Assembly (NCBI RefSeq): GCF_041224595.1
Contig: NZ_JBGFGN010000162.1
Span: 318,619-382,618 of the forward strand
Origin: Donghicola sp041224595
GTDB lineage: Bacteria; Pseudomonadota; Alphaproteobacteria; Rhodobacterales; Rhodobacteraceae
Length of the DNA: 64,000 bases
Direction of reading: 5' to 3'
A model generated the notes under the pieces. It ran no database searches. It was not told the origin of the DNA and saw only the letters and a program-made list of their open reading frames with translations. This document shows positions 7,486-16,252 of this stretch, one piece after another. The first letter of the stretch is position 1, and each line of letters starts with the position of its first letter. The position numbers and the translations under genes are program-made.

Positions 7486-8829
7486 ATGGACAAGACATTG
7501 CATATCATCGGCGGCGGAATGGCCGGCTCCGAGGCCGCCTGGCAGGCCGCGAACATGGGCGTTTACGTGGTCATCCACGAGATGCGCCCCAAGGTCGAAA
7601 CCTTTGCCCACCAGACCGGCAATCTGGCCGAGATGGTGTGCTCGAACTCCTTCCGTTCAGACGATGACGAACAGAACGCCGTGGGCCTGCTGCATTGGGA
7701 AATGCGCGCGGCGAACGGGATCATCATGACCACTGCCGACAAGCACCGCATTCCAGCGGGTGGTGCGCTGGCCGTAGACCGCGATCCCTTTGCCGAAACG
7801 GTCACGCAAACCCTGCGCGCCCTGCCCAATGTCAGCGTCTCCGAAGAAGAGATCACCGAGCTGCCCACGGAAGGCAACTGGATCATCGCCACTGGCCCCC
7901 TGACCAGCACCGCGCTGGGTCAGTCGATCCAGGCCGCCACCGCGCAGGACCATCTGGCCTTCTTCGATGCGATCGCGCCCATCGTCTATGCGGACAGCAT
8001 CGATATGTCCCAAGCGTGGATGCAGTCCCGCTATGACAAGGGCGAAACCGAAGAAGAGCGCACCGCCTACCTCAACTGCCCCATGAACAAAGAGCAGTAC
8101 GAGGCCTTTATCGACGCGCTTCTGGCCGCAGACAAAACCGAATTCCACGAGGGCGAGACCGCAGGTTACTTCGACGGCTGCCTGCCGATCGAGGTGATGG
8201 CCGAACGCGGCCGCGAGACCCTGCGCCACGGCCCGATGAAGCCCGTCGGCCTGACCAACCCGCACAAGCCCGAAGAAAAGGCCTACGCCGTTGTCCAGCT
8301 GCGCCGCGACAACGCCCTTGGCACGCTGTTCAACATCGTCGGCTTCCAGACCAAGATGAAATACGGCGCGCAGACCGAGGTTTTCCGCATGATCCCCGGT
8401 TTGGAGAACGCCAGCTTTGCCCGCCTTGGCGGCATCCACCGGAACACCTTTATCAACTCGCCGACCCTGCTGGACAGCCGCCTGCGGATGAAGGCGCGCC
8501 CGAATGTGCGCTTCGCAGGCCAAATCACCGGCGTCGAAGGCTACGTTGAATCCGCAGCGATGGGTCTGCTGGCCGGTCGTTTCGCCGCCGCCGAGATCCT
8601 CGGTCAGGACATCCCCGAAGTCCCGCTGGAAACCGCGATGGGCAGCCTCGTGAACCACATCACCGGCGGCGCGGATGCGAAAACCTTCCAGCCGATGAAC
8701 GTGAACTTTGGCCTCTTCCAGCCTCTGGAAGACGTGCGCGGTGGCCGCAAGGGCCGTAAAGTCCGGTACAAAGGCTACACCGACCGCGCCAAAGAGATGT
8801 GGCAACAATGGCTTACCAGCCAAAGCTAA
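7486..8829 (+). CDS. trmFO: Folate-dependent tRNA (uracil-54-C5)-methyltransferase TrmFO
   Basis: TrmFO makes ribothymidine at position 54 of tRNA, using methylenetetrahydrofolate as carbon source and FADH2 as reductant. The 447-residue protein opens with an FAD-binding Rossmann motif (IIGGGMAGSEAAW) and keeps the family blocks VCSNSFRSDD, YDKGETEEERTAYLNCPMNK, EVMAERGRETLRHGPMKPVG and GGIHRNTFINSP. Cysteines in the substrate pocket (CSNSF and YFDGCLP) are present. The start was placed at MDKTLHIIGG because the 110 residues upstream have no family resemblance. It overlaps gluQ by one base. Confidence 0.95.
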   Translation: MDKTLHIIGGGMAGSEAAWQAANMGVYVVIHEMRPKVETFAHQTGNLAEMVCSNSFRSDDDEQNAVGLLHWEMRAANGIIMTTADKHRIPAGGALAVDRDPFAETVTQTLRALPNVSVSEEEITELPTEGNWIIATGPLTSTALGQSIQAATAQDHLAFFDAIAPIVYADSIDMSQAWMQSRYDKGETEEERTAYLNCPMNKEQYEAFIDALLAADKTEFHEGETAGYFDGCLPIEVMAERGRETLRHGPMKPVGLTNPHKPEEKAYAVVQLRRDNALGTLFNIVGFQTKMKYGAQTEVFRMIPGLENASFARLGGIHRNTFINSPTLLDSRLRMKARPNVRFAGQITGVEGYVESAAMGLLAGRFAAAEILGQDIPEVPLETAMGSLVNHITGGADAKTFQPMNVNFGLFQPLEDVRGGRKGRKVRYKGYTDRAKEMWQQWLTSQS

Positions 8830-9692
8830 TGCGAACACGATTTGCGCCGTCGCCCACAGGGCCCCTGCATTTGGGGCACGCCTTTTCGGCCCTGACGGCG
8901 GCGCATCTCGCCCAATCACTTGGCGGCGAATTCCTGCTGCGGATCGAAGACATTGACCAATCCCGCGCCCGCCCCGAGTGGGAGGCGCAGATTTACGACG
9001 ATCTGACATGGCTCGGCCTCTCATGGCCCACGCCCGTCATGCGCCAGTCAGATCGCATGCCCTCCTACCGCGCCGCGCTGCAAACCCTGTGGGACATGGA
9101 CCTGCTCTATCCCTGCACCTGCAAACGCCGCGATATCGAAGCCGCCATGTCAGCTCCCCAAGAGGGCGTTCCCACCCACGGCCCCGACGGCCTAATCTAT
9201 CCAGGCACCTGCCGTACCAAACCAAAACCAGCCCACATGCCCGATGGCGAAACCCTGCGCCTCGACATGGCCAAGGCCGTCGCGACCATCGGCACCGAAA
9301 CTCTGACCTTCACCGAAATCGGCCCCGTCCACACGGGCACCCACATCGTTGATCTGAGCAAAGCCGATCAAACCCTCGGCGACATTGTCCTCGCCCGCCG
9401 TGACATGGGCACGTCCTATCATCTGTCAGTCGTCATCGACGACGCGGACCAAGGCATCACCCACGTCACTCGGGGCTCCGACCTGTTTGAGGCCACCCAG
9501 ATCCACGTGATCCTACAGGCCCTCCTGAACAAACCGGTTCCGAACTACCACCACCACGACCTGATCCGCGACGCGCAAGGCAAACGCTTGGCCAAACGCG
9601 ATGACGCCCGTGCCATCGCCCTCTACCGCGCCGAAGGAAAAACCCCGCAGGACATTGCGACCCTGACAAACGCGCCAGTTTCATTTTGCTGA
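8829..9692 (+). CDS. gluQ: Glutamyl-Q tRNA(Asp) synthetase
   Basis: GluQ-RS is a paralogue of the glutamyl-tRNA synthetase catalytic domain that attaches glutamate to queuosine in tRNA-Asp. The 287-residue protein has RFAPSPTGPLHLGHA (the HIGH-like motif), a zinc-binding set (CTC in YPCTCKRR and YPGTC) and a degenerate KMSKS loop (GKRLAKRD). It lacks an anticodon-binding domain, as the family does. The start is taken as ATG 8829 (MRTRF), coupled to the trmFO stop through TAATG; in-frame starts at 8808 (ATG) and 8799 (GTG) are possible. The C terminus ends abruptly (NAPVSFC) but lies past the catalytic core. Confidence 0.92.
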   Translation: MRTRFAPSPTGPLHLGHAFSALTAAHLAQSLGGEFLLRIEDIDQSRARPEWEAQIYDDLTWLGLSWPTPVMRQSDRMPSYRAALQTLWDMDLLYPCTCKRRDIEAAMSAPQEGVPTHGPDGLIYPGTCRTKPKPAHMPDGETLRLDMAKAVATIGTETLTFTEIGPVHTGTHIVDLSKADQTLGDIVLARRDMGTSYHLSVVIDDADQGITHVTRGSDLFEATQIHVILQALLNKPVPNYHHHDLIRDAQGKRLAKRDDARAIALYRAEGKTPQDIATLTNAPVSFC

Positions 9693-9737
9693 AAATACTC
9701 TGGGGGAATCCGCGCAGCGGATGGGGGCAGCGCCCCC
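9684..9737. repeat. Dispersed 3'-flank element, copy a
   Basis: Between convergent gluQ and hisI lies TTTTGCTGAAAATACTC, then TGGGGG, a small GC hairpin (TCCGC/GCGGA) and the hairpin GGGGGCAGCGCCCCC at 9723-9737. The same layout recurs elsewhere in the window. It may end transcription from both sides. Confidence 0.65.
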
Positions 9738-9738
9738 C

Positions 9739-10107
9739 TCAGACCATCGGGTCCATCAACTCGACAGTCTCACCCTCGCGCACAGCCGTGTAAAAACAGC
9801 TGCGACGGTTTGTGTGACACGCAGGCCCTTCCTGACGCACCATTACCAGAATGCAGTCCTGATCGCAGTCATACCGGAAATCGACCAACGTCTGCAGATG
9901 CCCGCTGGTCTCGCCCTTGACCCAGAACGCCTGACGGGACCGCGACCAGTAGGTCACTTTGCCCGTTTCCAGTGTCTTGGCCACCGACTCCGCGTTCATC
10001 CACGCCATCATCAACACCTCATGGGTCTCGGCATCCTGCGCGATGGCGGGGATCAACCCCTTATCGTCGTATTTCAAACTTGCCGGATCAAATGCCGCGG
10101 AGGTCAT
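9739..10107 (-). CDS. hisI: Phosphoribosyl-AMP cyclohydrolase
   Basis: HisI opens the adenine ring of phosphoribosyl-AMP, the third step of histidine synthesis, and needs zinc and magnesium. The 122-residue monofunctional enzyme shows EVLMMAWMNAES, TYWSRSRQAFWVKGETSGH, the metal motif DCDQDC and the downstream zinc cysteine in GPACHTNRRSCFY. There is no HisE domain, as usual in alphaproteobacteria. The start at MTSAAFDP has AAGGA nine bases upstream. It is divergent from the Fe-S scaffold-like gene; no other his genes lie nearby. Confidence 0.95.
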   Translation of the reverse strand: MTSAAFDPASLKYDDKGLIPAIAQDAETHEVLMMAWMNAESVAKTLETGKVTYWSRSRQAFWVKGETSGHLQTLVDFRYDCDQDCILVMVRQEGPACHTNRRSCFYTAVREGETVELMDPMV

Positions 10108-10184
10108 GTGGAAAATCCTTTTGCTTCGGTCGTGCAAGGCCTATCTATGCGGAACTGACCCCAAGAGAAAGCCTCGGAGGACGC

Positions 10185-10637
10185 ATGTCGAACGAGAACG
10201 ACCTGATGAAGCTCTATTCCCAGCGTATTCTCGCGCTGGCAGCCGAGATTCCCCATACAGGCCGGCTCGACGCGCCTCAGGCCAGCGTCAAGAAACGCTC
10301 GCCCCTTTGCGGGTCCACCGTCACCGTAGATGTCGATGTCGAGGACGGCAAAGTCAGCCGCTACGCCGCAGACGTCAAAGCCTGCGCCTTGGGGCAAGCG
10401 TCGGCCAGTGTTGTCGGGTCTGCCGCGATCGGCCGGACGAGCGCCGAGATCAACAAAGCCCGTGACGAGATGAAGGCGATGCTGCGCGAGGGCGCCGATG
10501 CACCGACCGCTCCGTTCGAAGGGCTAGAAGCTTTGCTGCCCGCGCGAGAATACAAGAACCGCCATGCGTCGATCATGCTGACCTTGGACGCGTTGAGCGA
10601 AGCGGTAGCCGAGGCCGAAGCGGCGCAGACCGTATAA
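10185..10637 (+). CDS. IscU/NifU-like iron-sulfur scaffold family protein
   Basis: The 150-residue protein starts at an ATG with a strong CGGAGG seven bases upstream. The fold signature is NifU_N-like: LYSQRILALAAEIPHTGRL, then RSPLCGSTVTVDVDV with a cysteine, then VKACALGQASASVVGS with a second cysteine, spaced as in scaffold proteins. The third ligand cysteine found in classical IscU is not evident near the C terminus, so it may be a divergent scaffold or carrier rather than IscU itself. It stands alone, divergent from hisI, with no isc or suf genes near. Confidence 0.8.
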   Translation: MSNENDLMKLYSQRILALAAEIPHTGRLDAPQASVKKRSPLCGSTVTVDVDVEDGKVSRYAADVKACALGQASASVVGSAAIGRTSAEINKARDEMKAMLREGADAPTAPFEGLEALLPAREYKNRHASIMLTLDALSEAVAEAEAAQTV

Positions 10638-10664
10638 GTTTTTGATGATTGGTGAACGTGTAAA

Positions 10665-10734
10665 GGGGGGCTGTCTGCCCCCTCTTGGTGCTTGGGCACC
10701 AATTCACCCCCGAGAGTATTTTCACCAAAGTGAA
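10665..10734. repeat. Dispersed 3'-flank element, copy b (inverted)
   Basis: After the scaffold gene come a GGGGGGCTGTCTGCCCCC hairpin (10665-10682), a TTGGTGC/GCACCAA hairpin (10685-10702) and, in reverse orientation, GAGTATTTTCACCAAAGTGA. The order is the mirror image of copy a. Confidence 0.65.
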
Positions 10735-10763
10735 AGCACGAGCGCCCTGGCCCGCGTGCGCAT

Positions 10764-10801
10764 AAAAAAACCGCCGCGCATCCCGGCAAGGATGGCGGCG
10801 G
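10764..10801 (-). terminator. Terminator facing the minus strand, below the small membrane protein gene
   Basis: On the minus strand CCGCCGCCATCC and GGATGCGCGGCGG form a long stem followed by seven T. It lies about 125 bases beyond the stop of the 40-residue protein, leaving a 3' untranslated stretch in which I see no further frame. Its presence supports a transcript coming from 11.05-11.1 kb. Confidence 0.8.
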
Positions 10802-10924
10802 AGAGGACGGTTCGTACCGGACTAAGGTTCAACCAGTAGGCGCTGGCAGAACAAGACGGGCAGTCAGGCCGCAAATTGGGACATGGCGGCAAGTCCGGTC
10901 GGCAGAGAACCGCGGGATGGGCAA

Positions 10925-11047
10925 TCAGAAGAACATCGGCAAGTGAAGCGCCCCGACCAGCATGACCATCAACGAGGCCGCACCGATCATATCGGGAATG
11001 AAAGTGTCTGCGTTACGCGCGAGGGTCAGTTTGATCTGGCGGGCCAT
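10925..11047 (-). CDS. Small membrane protein, 40 residues, probably SOS-induced
   Basis: The frame runs from an ATG with GGAG eight bases upstream to a TGA. Residues 1-15 are cationic (MARQIKLTLARNAD), and residues 20-40 form one hydrophobic helix ending at the C terminus (GAASLMVMLVGALHLPMFF). It therefore looks like a single-pass inner-membrane peptide with a positive cytosolic tail. About 70 bases upstream sits a GAAC/GTTC array matching the alphaproteobacterial LexA box, and a strong terminator lies downstream. I recognise no family. By analogy with SidA of Caulobacter, a tiny SOS-induced membrane protein that blocks division, a checkpoint role is an attractive inference but unproven. 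Confidence 0.7.
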   Translation of the reverse strand: MARQIKLTLARNADTFIPDMIGAASLMVMLVGALHLPMFF

Positions 11048-11114
11048 TTTGTACGCTCCGTTCGCTCAATGTTCCTGTTGCCTCTTTGTTCTCATAGCTT
11101 AACGATTCGGTAAA

Positions 11115-11149
11115 GAACTTTTTGAGAACAAACGTGAACATTTCGGAAC
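11115..11149 (-). promoter_or_regulatory. LexA (SOS) box array upstream of the small membrane protein
   Basis: GAAC occurs at 11115, 11126, 11136 and 11146. The first two are spaced as GAAC-N7-GAAC (GTTC-N7-GTTC on the coding strand), the LexA operator described for alphaproteobacteria; the other two follow at exact 10-base steps. The array lies between the recG stop and the small gene's start, and points to damage-inducible control. Confidence 0.7.
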
Positions 11150-11167
11150 ACCGTGTGATCGAAGCAC

Positions 11168-13255
11168 TTAACCCACTGAAATCAAACGGATCGCCTGATC
11201 TTGCTCCATGAGCCAAAGAAGCGTTCTGGCAGACTTGCCACGCTCAGATGTCAGGTGCGGGTCCGTCGTCAGCAGCGCGCGCGCATCGGTTTGGGCCGTC
11301 GCCATCAAATCTGCCTGCCGCTCCATATCGGCGATCCGGAATCGTGGCAGGCCCGATTGCGCGGTCCCGATCAGGTCACCTGCCCCGCGCATTTGCAGAT
11401 CCACCTCACTGATACGAAAGCCGTCCTCGGTATCGCGCAACGTGGTCAGGCGGCGCTGGCCGGTCTCGGACAGCGGGGGTTGGTACATAAGTAGGCACGT
11501 CGAAGCCGCCGCGCCGCGCCCCACCCGTCCGCGCAACTGGTGAAGCTGCGCAAGGCCGAAAATCTCGGCCCGTTCGATGACCATAATCGAGGCATTGGGC
11601 ACGTTCACCCCCACCTCGATCACTGTGGTCGCGACCAGCACCTTGGTCTCGCCCGACTGGAACCGCGCCATCGCTGTGTCTTTTTGATCGGGCGGCATCT
11701 GGCCGTGGACCAGATCGACCACACCTTCTCCGAGTGCCGCGCGCAGGCGTTCGAACCGCTCTTGGGCAGAGGTCAGGTCAGAGACCTCGCTCTCTTCTAC
11801 CAGCGGGCAAACCCAGTAAGCCTGACGCCCTTGCGAAATCGCGTGGCGCAGATGCTCTGTCACTTCGTCCATGCGCTCGTTCGAGATGAGCGCGGTTTTC
11901 ACTGGTGTGCGCCCCGGTGGCTTTTCGTCGAGGATCGAGACATCCATATCCCCGAATTGAGTCAGCGCCAGGCTGCGCGGGATTGGAGTCGCGGTCATGA
12001 CCAGTACATCGACCGCGCGCCCCTTGCGCCCCAGCTCCAGCCGCTGCGCAACACCAAATCGGTGCTGTTCATCGATCACCGCAAGGCGCAGATCGTGGAA
12101 TTCGACGTCCTTTTGGAAAACCGCATGGGTTCCGACCAGAATGTGGATATTCCCCTTGGCCAGCGCCTCCAGCTTGGCCTTGCGCTCTTTGCCCTTGTCG
12201 CGTCCCGTGAGAAGCTCGATCACCACACCCGCGCTTTCGGCCAGAGGCTGCAGTCCCTCCATGTGCTGACGCGCGAGGATCTCGGTCGGGGCCATCATCA
12301 CACCCTGCCCGCCAGCCTCGACCGCGACCAGCAGTGACATCAGCGCGACCAAGGTTTTCCCGGCACCCACATCGCCCTGCAAGAGCCGGTTCATGCGCAC
12401 GGGCCGTGCCAGATCATCGCTGATTTCGCGAATGGCCCGCTCTTGGGCGCCCGTCGGGCGATACGGCAGCGCCGCCAGAACCCGCCGTTGCATCCGACCC
12501 GAGGCAACCGAGGGCAAGCCGGGCTTTTCGCGGCGCGACGCGCGGGCAAGCCCCAAAGTCAATTGGTGCGCAAAGAATTCGTCATAGGCCAGACGCGTCC
12601 GCGCTGGCGCCTCGGCTGCCAAATCCCCCCCGTTTTCGGGGGTATGTGCGGCGGTCAAAGCCTCGCGCCACGCGGGCCAGCCTTTTTGCTTCATCAAGGA
12701 CGGGTCGATCCACTCGGGCAGATCCGGCGCCATGTCCAGCGCGCTGGCCACACCCTTGATCACCTGTTTTGCCGTCACGCCAGAGGTCAGCGCATAGGTC
12801 GGTTCAAAGGGCGGGATTGACGCCTCTTCGTCCATCGGAACCACATGATCGGGGTGTGCGATCTGGGGGATGCCGTCGAAAAATTCAACCTTGCCCGAGA
12901 TGATCCGCTCTTCACCCTCCGGCAGAATTTGCTGCAAGTAGCGGTCCCGCGCGTGGAAAAACACCAAGGGAAAACTGACCTGCGCATCCTCGACCATCAC
13001 ACGGTAAGGGCGGCCACGGCCCGTTGGCGGCGTATGGCGCAAGACGCGCGCCGCGACGGTGACAACTTCGCCCGTTGTCGCCCCTTGGACCGTCTCGCGC
13101 CGCGCACGGCTGATCCCGCTATAGGGCAAGTGAAACAGCAGGTCCCGCGGACGGGTGATCCGCAGGTTTTCCATCGCTTCGGCGGTCTTTGGGCCGATCC
13201 CGTTCAGGGTTTCCAGCCCCCCAAACAGCGGGAACAGAATTTCGGGACGGCTCAT
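11168..13255 (-). CDS. recG: ATP-dependent DNA helicase RecG
   Basis: RecG remodels stalled forks and branch-migrates Holliday junctions. The 695-residue protein has an N-terminal wedge/OB domain (about 1-250, with IGPKTAEAMENLRI near residue 22), then helicase motifs: GDVGAGKT (motif I), DEQHRFG (motif II, DEQH as in RecG), VMTATPIPRS (motif III), and VATTVIEVGVNVPNA and QLRGRVGRG in the second RecA fold. Length is normal. It lies three bases downstream of ligA, so the two are probably one operon. The SOS array follows its stop codon and does not control it. Confidence 0.97.
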   Translation of the reverse strand: MSRPEILFPLFGGLETLNGIGPKTAEAMENLRITRPRDLLFHLPYSGISRARRETVQGATTGEVVTVAARVLRHTPPTGRGRPYRVMVEDAQVSFPLVFFHARDRYLQQILPEGEERIISGKVEFFDGIPQIAHPDHVVPMDEEASIPPFEPTYALTSGVTAKQVIKGVASALDMAPDLPEWIDPSLMKQKGWPAWREALTAAHTPENGGDLAAEAPARTRLAYDEFFAHQLTLGLARASRREKPGLPSVASGRMQRRVLAALPYRPTGAQERAIREISDDLARPVRMNRLLQGDVGAGKTLVALMSLLVAVEAGGQGVMMAPTEILARQHMEGLQPLAESAGVVIELLTGRDKGKERKAKLEALAKGNIHILVGTHAVFQKDVEFHDLRLAVIDEQHRFGVAQRLELGRKGRAVDVLVMTATPIPRSLALTQFGDMDVSILDEKPPGRTPVKTALISNERMDEVTEHLRHAISQGRQAYWVCPLVEESEVSDLTSAQERFERLRAALGEGVVDLVHGQMPPDQKDTAMARFQSGETKVLVATTVIEVGVNVPNASIMVIERAEIFGLAQLHQLRGRVGRGAAASTCLLMYQPPLSETGQRRLTTLRDTEDGFRISEVDLQMRGAGDLIGTAQSGLPRFRIADMERQADLMATAQTDARALLTTDPHLTSERGKSARTLLWLMEQDQAIRLISVG

Positions 13256-13258
13256 GGA

Positions 13259-15385
13259 TCAGGCCTGCCCGATCAGTTCGAGCCAGCCGTCCTCGTCCAA
13301 GGTCTCGATCCCCAACTCTGCGGCCTTTTTCGCCTTGGAGCCAGCACCGGGACCGGCGACCAGAATGTCCGTCTTGGCACTGACCGAGCCAGATACCTTG
13401 GCCCCCAGCGCCTCGGCGCGGGCTTTGGCCTCGGCCCGTGTCATCTTTTCGAGGGTCCCCGTAAAGACCACGGTTTTACCGGCGACAGGGCTGCCATCGG
13501 TGGACGGCGCGGCCACATCTTGCACCTCGAGCTCAGCGATCAAGCGGTCGATGCTGGCGCGCTCGGCCTCTTGGGCAAAGGCGGTCACGATCGACCGCGC
13601 CAGTACCGTGCCCACGCCATCCACGGACAACAGGTCGGCCCATGCCTCGCTGCTTTCATCATGGGCGGCGTCGAGCGCTGTGGTCAGCGCATCCCAGCTG
13701 CCATAGTGGCGGGCGAGCAACCGGCTGACCTGTTCGCCCACATGACGGATGCCAAGCCCGAACAGCACGCGATCCAGACCGATTTTCCGTCTTTCATCAA
13801 TGGCGTCAAAGAGTTTCTTCGCGCTCTTGTCGCCCCAGCCTTCGCGGTTCTTCAGCTGTTGCATGCCGCTGCCGTACCGCTCGCGCAGCCTGAAAATGTC
13901 TGCGGGCTCTTTGATCCACTCATCTTTGTAGAACTGCTCGACCTGCTTGGCGCCCATCCCGTCGATGTCAAAGGCTGCGCGGCTGACCAGATGCTTCAGC
14001 TTCTCGACCGCTTGTGCGGGGCAAATCATTCCGCCAGAGCACCGGCGCACACTATCGCCCTCTTCGCGGATCGCCTCTGATCCGCACTCAGGGCAAACCG
14101 TCGGAAAGTCATACTTTTCAGACCCTTCGGGGCGCTTATTCAGGTCGACATCGGCAATTTTGGGGATCACATCGCCCGCACGATACACCTGCACCCAATC
14201 GCCTACGCGAATGTCACGTCCTTCGCGGATCAGGTTGCCGGCGTTGTCGCGGCCTTCGATGTAGTCCTCGTTATGCAGCGTCGCATTGGACACAACCACA
14301 CCGCCAACCGTCACAGGGGTCAAACGCGCAACGGGGCTCAGCGCGCCCGTGCGGCCGACCTGAATATCTATCGCCTCGAGCCGTGTCCAAGCCAGTTCAG
14401 CGGGGAATTTATGGGCAATCGCCCAACGCGGCGTGGTACTGCGGAAGCCCAGACGCTCTTGCAGGGCTAGGGTATTCACCTTGTAGACCACGCCGTCGAT
14501 GTCGTAGCCCAAGGTTGCCCGCTTCTGTTCGATCATGCGGTAGTGGGCGATCATATCGTCTGGCCCGTTGCAAATCGCGGTCAGCGGATTGGTCTGGAAC
14601 CCAAGATGTGCCAGCCTCTCAATCGCTCCCATCTGGGTGTCGGCCAAAGGCGCGGACAGCTCGCCCCACGCATAGGCAAAAAACCGCAGCGGGCGCGCTT
14701 CGGTAATTTTAGCATCAAGCTGGCGCAGGGAGCCTGCCGCCGCGTTGCGCGGATTGGCGAAGACTTTGCCACCGCGTTCTTGGTGACGGGCATTGAGGGC
14801 CTCGAAGTCATCGTGCGACATGTAGACTTCGCCGCGAACCTCCAAAACATCGGGCACGTCCGTCAGCGTCTGCGGAATATCTTTGATGGTGCGGGCGTTG
14901 GCGGTCACATCTTCGCCCTCGGCCCCGTCGCCGCGCGTTGCAGCGTAGATCAATTTGCCCTTTTCATAGCGCAAGCTCAGGGACAGGCCGTCAATCTTCG
15001 GCTCTGCTGTAAAGGCCAGATCACCCGCAGACATGCCAAGGTAGCGCGCGATGCCATCCACAAAATCCGTGACATCCTCATCATCGAAGGCATTTGACAG
15101 TGACATCATCCGCACGCGGTGCTGAATTTTGCCAAAGCCTTCGGCGGGCGCAGCACCGACTTGCTCTGACGGGCTATCTTCGCGCTTCAGTTCGGGGAAT
15201 CGCGCCTCAATTGCCGCGTTACGCGCTTTGAGCGCATCGTATTCAGCGTCTGAAATCTCGGGCGCATCTTTTTGGTGATAGGCCGCATTTGCCGCACCCA
15301 ACAGGCCAGCCAGACGCTCCAGCTCTGCACGCGCTCCGGTTTCGTCCAATGCCTCGACCGGCGTGTCGTGAAAATCCTGGCTCAT
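13259..15385 (-). CDS. ligA: NAD-dependent DNA ligase
   Basis: LigA seals nicks in replication and repair through an enzyme-AMP intermediate formed from NAD. The 708-residue protein has all modules in order: NAD-binding Ia domain (YHQKDAPEISDAEYD), adenylation domain with the nucleophile Lys130 in EPKIDGLSLS, OB fold, a four-cysteine zinc finger (CPECG...CSGGMICP), helix-hairpin-helix repeats and a C-terminal BRCT domain (GKTVVFTGTLEKMTRAEAK). The start was taken at MSQDFHDT; a six-residue longer version has no better signal. It appears co-transcribed with recG. Confidence 0.97.
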   Translation of the reverse strand: MSQDFHDTPVEALDETGARAELERLAGLLGAANAAYHQKDAPEISDAEYDALKARNAAIEARFPELKREDSPSEQVGAAPAEGFGKIQHRVRMMSLSNAFDDEDVTDFVDGIARYLGMSAGDLAFTAEPKIDGLSLSLRYEKGKLIYAATRGDGAEGEDVTANARTIKDIPQTLTDVPDVLEVRGEVYMSHDDFEALNARHQERGGKVFANPRNAAAGSLRQLDAKITEARPLRFFAYAWGELSAPLADTQMGAIERLAHLGFQTNPLTAICNGPDDMIAHYRMIEQKRATLGYDIDGVVYKVNTLALQERLGFRSTTPRWAIAHKFPAELAWTRLEAIDIQVGRTGALSPVARLTPVTVGGVVVSNATLHNEDYIEGRDNAGNLIREGRDIRVGDWVQVYRAGDVIPKIADVDLNKRPEGSEKYDFPTVCPECGSEAIREEGDSVRRCSGGMICPAQAVEKLKHLVSRAAFDIDGMGAKQVEQFYKDEWIKEPADIFRLRERYGSGMQQLKNREGWGDKSAKKLFDAIDERRKIGLDRVLFGLGIRHVGEQVSRLLARHYGSWDALTTALDAAHDESSEAWADLLSVDGVGTVLARSIVTAFAQEAERASIDRLIAELEVQDVAAPSTDGSPVAGKTVVFTGTLEKMTRAEAKARAEALGAKVSGSVSAKTDILVAGPGAGSKAKKAAELGIETLDEDGWLELIGQA

Positions 15386-15453
15386 GAGGCACCCCAAACG
15401 CAATTCCGTGTGCCTGATGGTTTAGGACGGTGCGTGCCGGTCGTCCAGTCGCC

Positions 15454-16173
15454 TCAGCCGCCGACGGCGATCTGTTTGTTTGTCGCGCCTGCCGCGTCCG
15501 AAGGATCGCGCATCACATAGCCGCGCCCCCAAACGGTTTCGATATGGGTTTCACCGCCAGTCGCTTTTGCCAGCTTTTTCCGAATCTTGCAGATAAAAAC
15601 GTCGATGATCTTGAGTTCCGGTTCATCCATCCCGCCGTAAAGATGGTTCAGAAACATCTCTTTGGTCAGCGTGGTCCCTTTGCGCAGGCTCAGGAGTTCC
15701 AGCATCTGATATTCTTTGCCGGTCAGGTGTACCGGATCACCCTCGATATCGACAGTCTTGGCATCGAGGTTCACGTTGATGCGCCCCGTGCGAATGACCG
15801 ACTGCGAATGCCCTTTCGATCGGCGGATGATCGCGTGAATACGCGCAACCAGTTCGTCGCGGTGGAACGGCTTGGTCAGGTAATCATCAGCACCGAACCC
15901 GAACCCTTTGAGTTTACTCTCGGTGTCGTCTGACCCAGACAGGATCAGCGCGGGCGTCTCAACCCGCGCCAAGCGGACCTGGCGCAACACTTCGTGACCG
16001 CTCATGTCCGGTAGTGACAGATCCAAGAGGATCAAATCGTAATCATACAACTTCGCCAGCTCGACACCTTCTTCGCCAAAGGCGGTCGAATACACATTCA
16101 GGTTGGCGTGCCCCAGCATCAATTCAATGCTCTTGGTGGTCGCCGGATCATCCTCAATCAGTAAAATACGCAT
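15454..16173 (-). CDS. ctrA: Cell-cycle master response regulator CtrA
   Basis: CtrA is an OmpR-type response regulator that binds TTAA-N7-TTAA. In Rhodobacterales it is not essential but controls motility, GTA production and related dispersal traits. The 239-residue protein starts MRILLIEDDP, has the phospho-acceptor Asp51 in LILLDLSLPDM, the KPFHRDELVARIHAIIRR boundary, and a winged-helix domain with DEPELKIIDVFICKIRKKL, which is characteristic of CtrA rather than generic OmpR proteins. The five residues before MRIL lack support. It sits downstream of sciP with a CtrA-like site between, consistent with autoregulation. Confidence 0.96.
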   Translation of the reverse strand: MRILLIEDDPATTKSIELMLGHANLNVYSTAFGEEGVELAKLYDYDLILLDLSLPDMSGHEVLRQVRLARVETPALILSGSDDTESKLKGFGFGADDYLTKPFHRDELVARIHAIIRRSKGHSQSVIRTGRINVNLDAKTVDIEGDPVHLTGKEYQMLELLSLRKGTTLTKEMFLNHLYGGMDEPELKIIDVFICKIRKKLAKATGGETHIETVWGRGYVMRDPSDAAGATNKQIAVGG

Positions 16174-16228
16174 ATATAAGATTCCCAATACTCATGAACC
16201 ATCTTGCGCACAGACTGCCTGACGAAGG

Positions 16229-16250
16229 TTAACTGCACGTTACCAATTAA
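16229..16250 (-). promoter_or_regulatory. Candidate CtrA-binding site upstream of ctrA
   Basis: TTAA-N7-TTAC (16229-16243) with another TTAA at 16247-16250 lies 56-77 bases before the ctrA start. This is one base off the TTAA-N7-TTAA consensus. Position and symmetry suit autoregulation. Confidence 0.5.
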
Positions 16251-16252
16251 CC

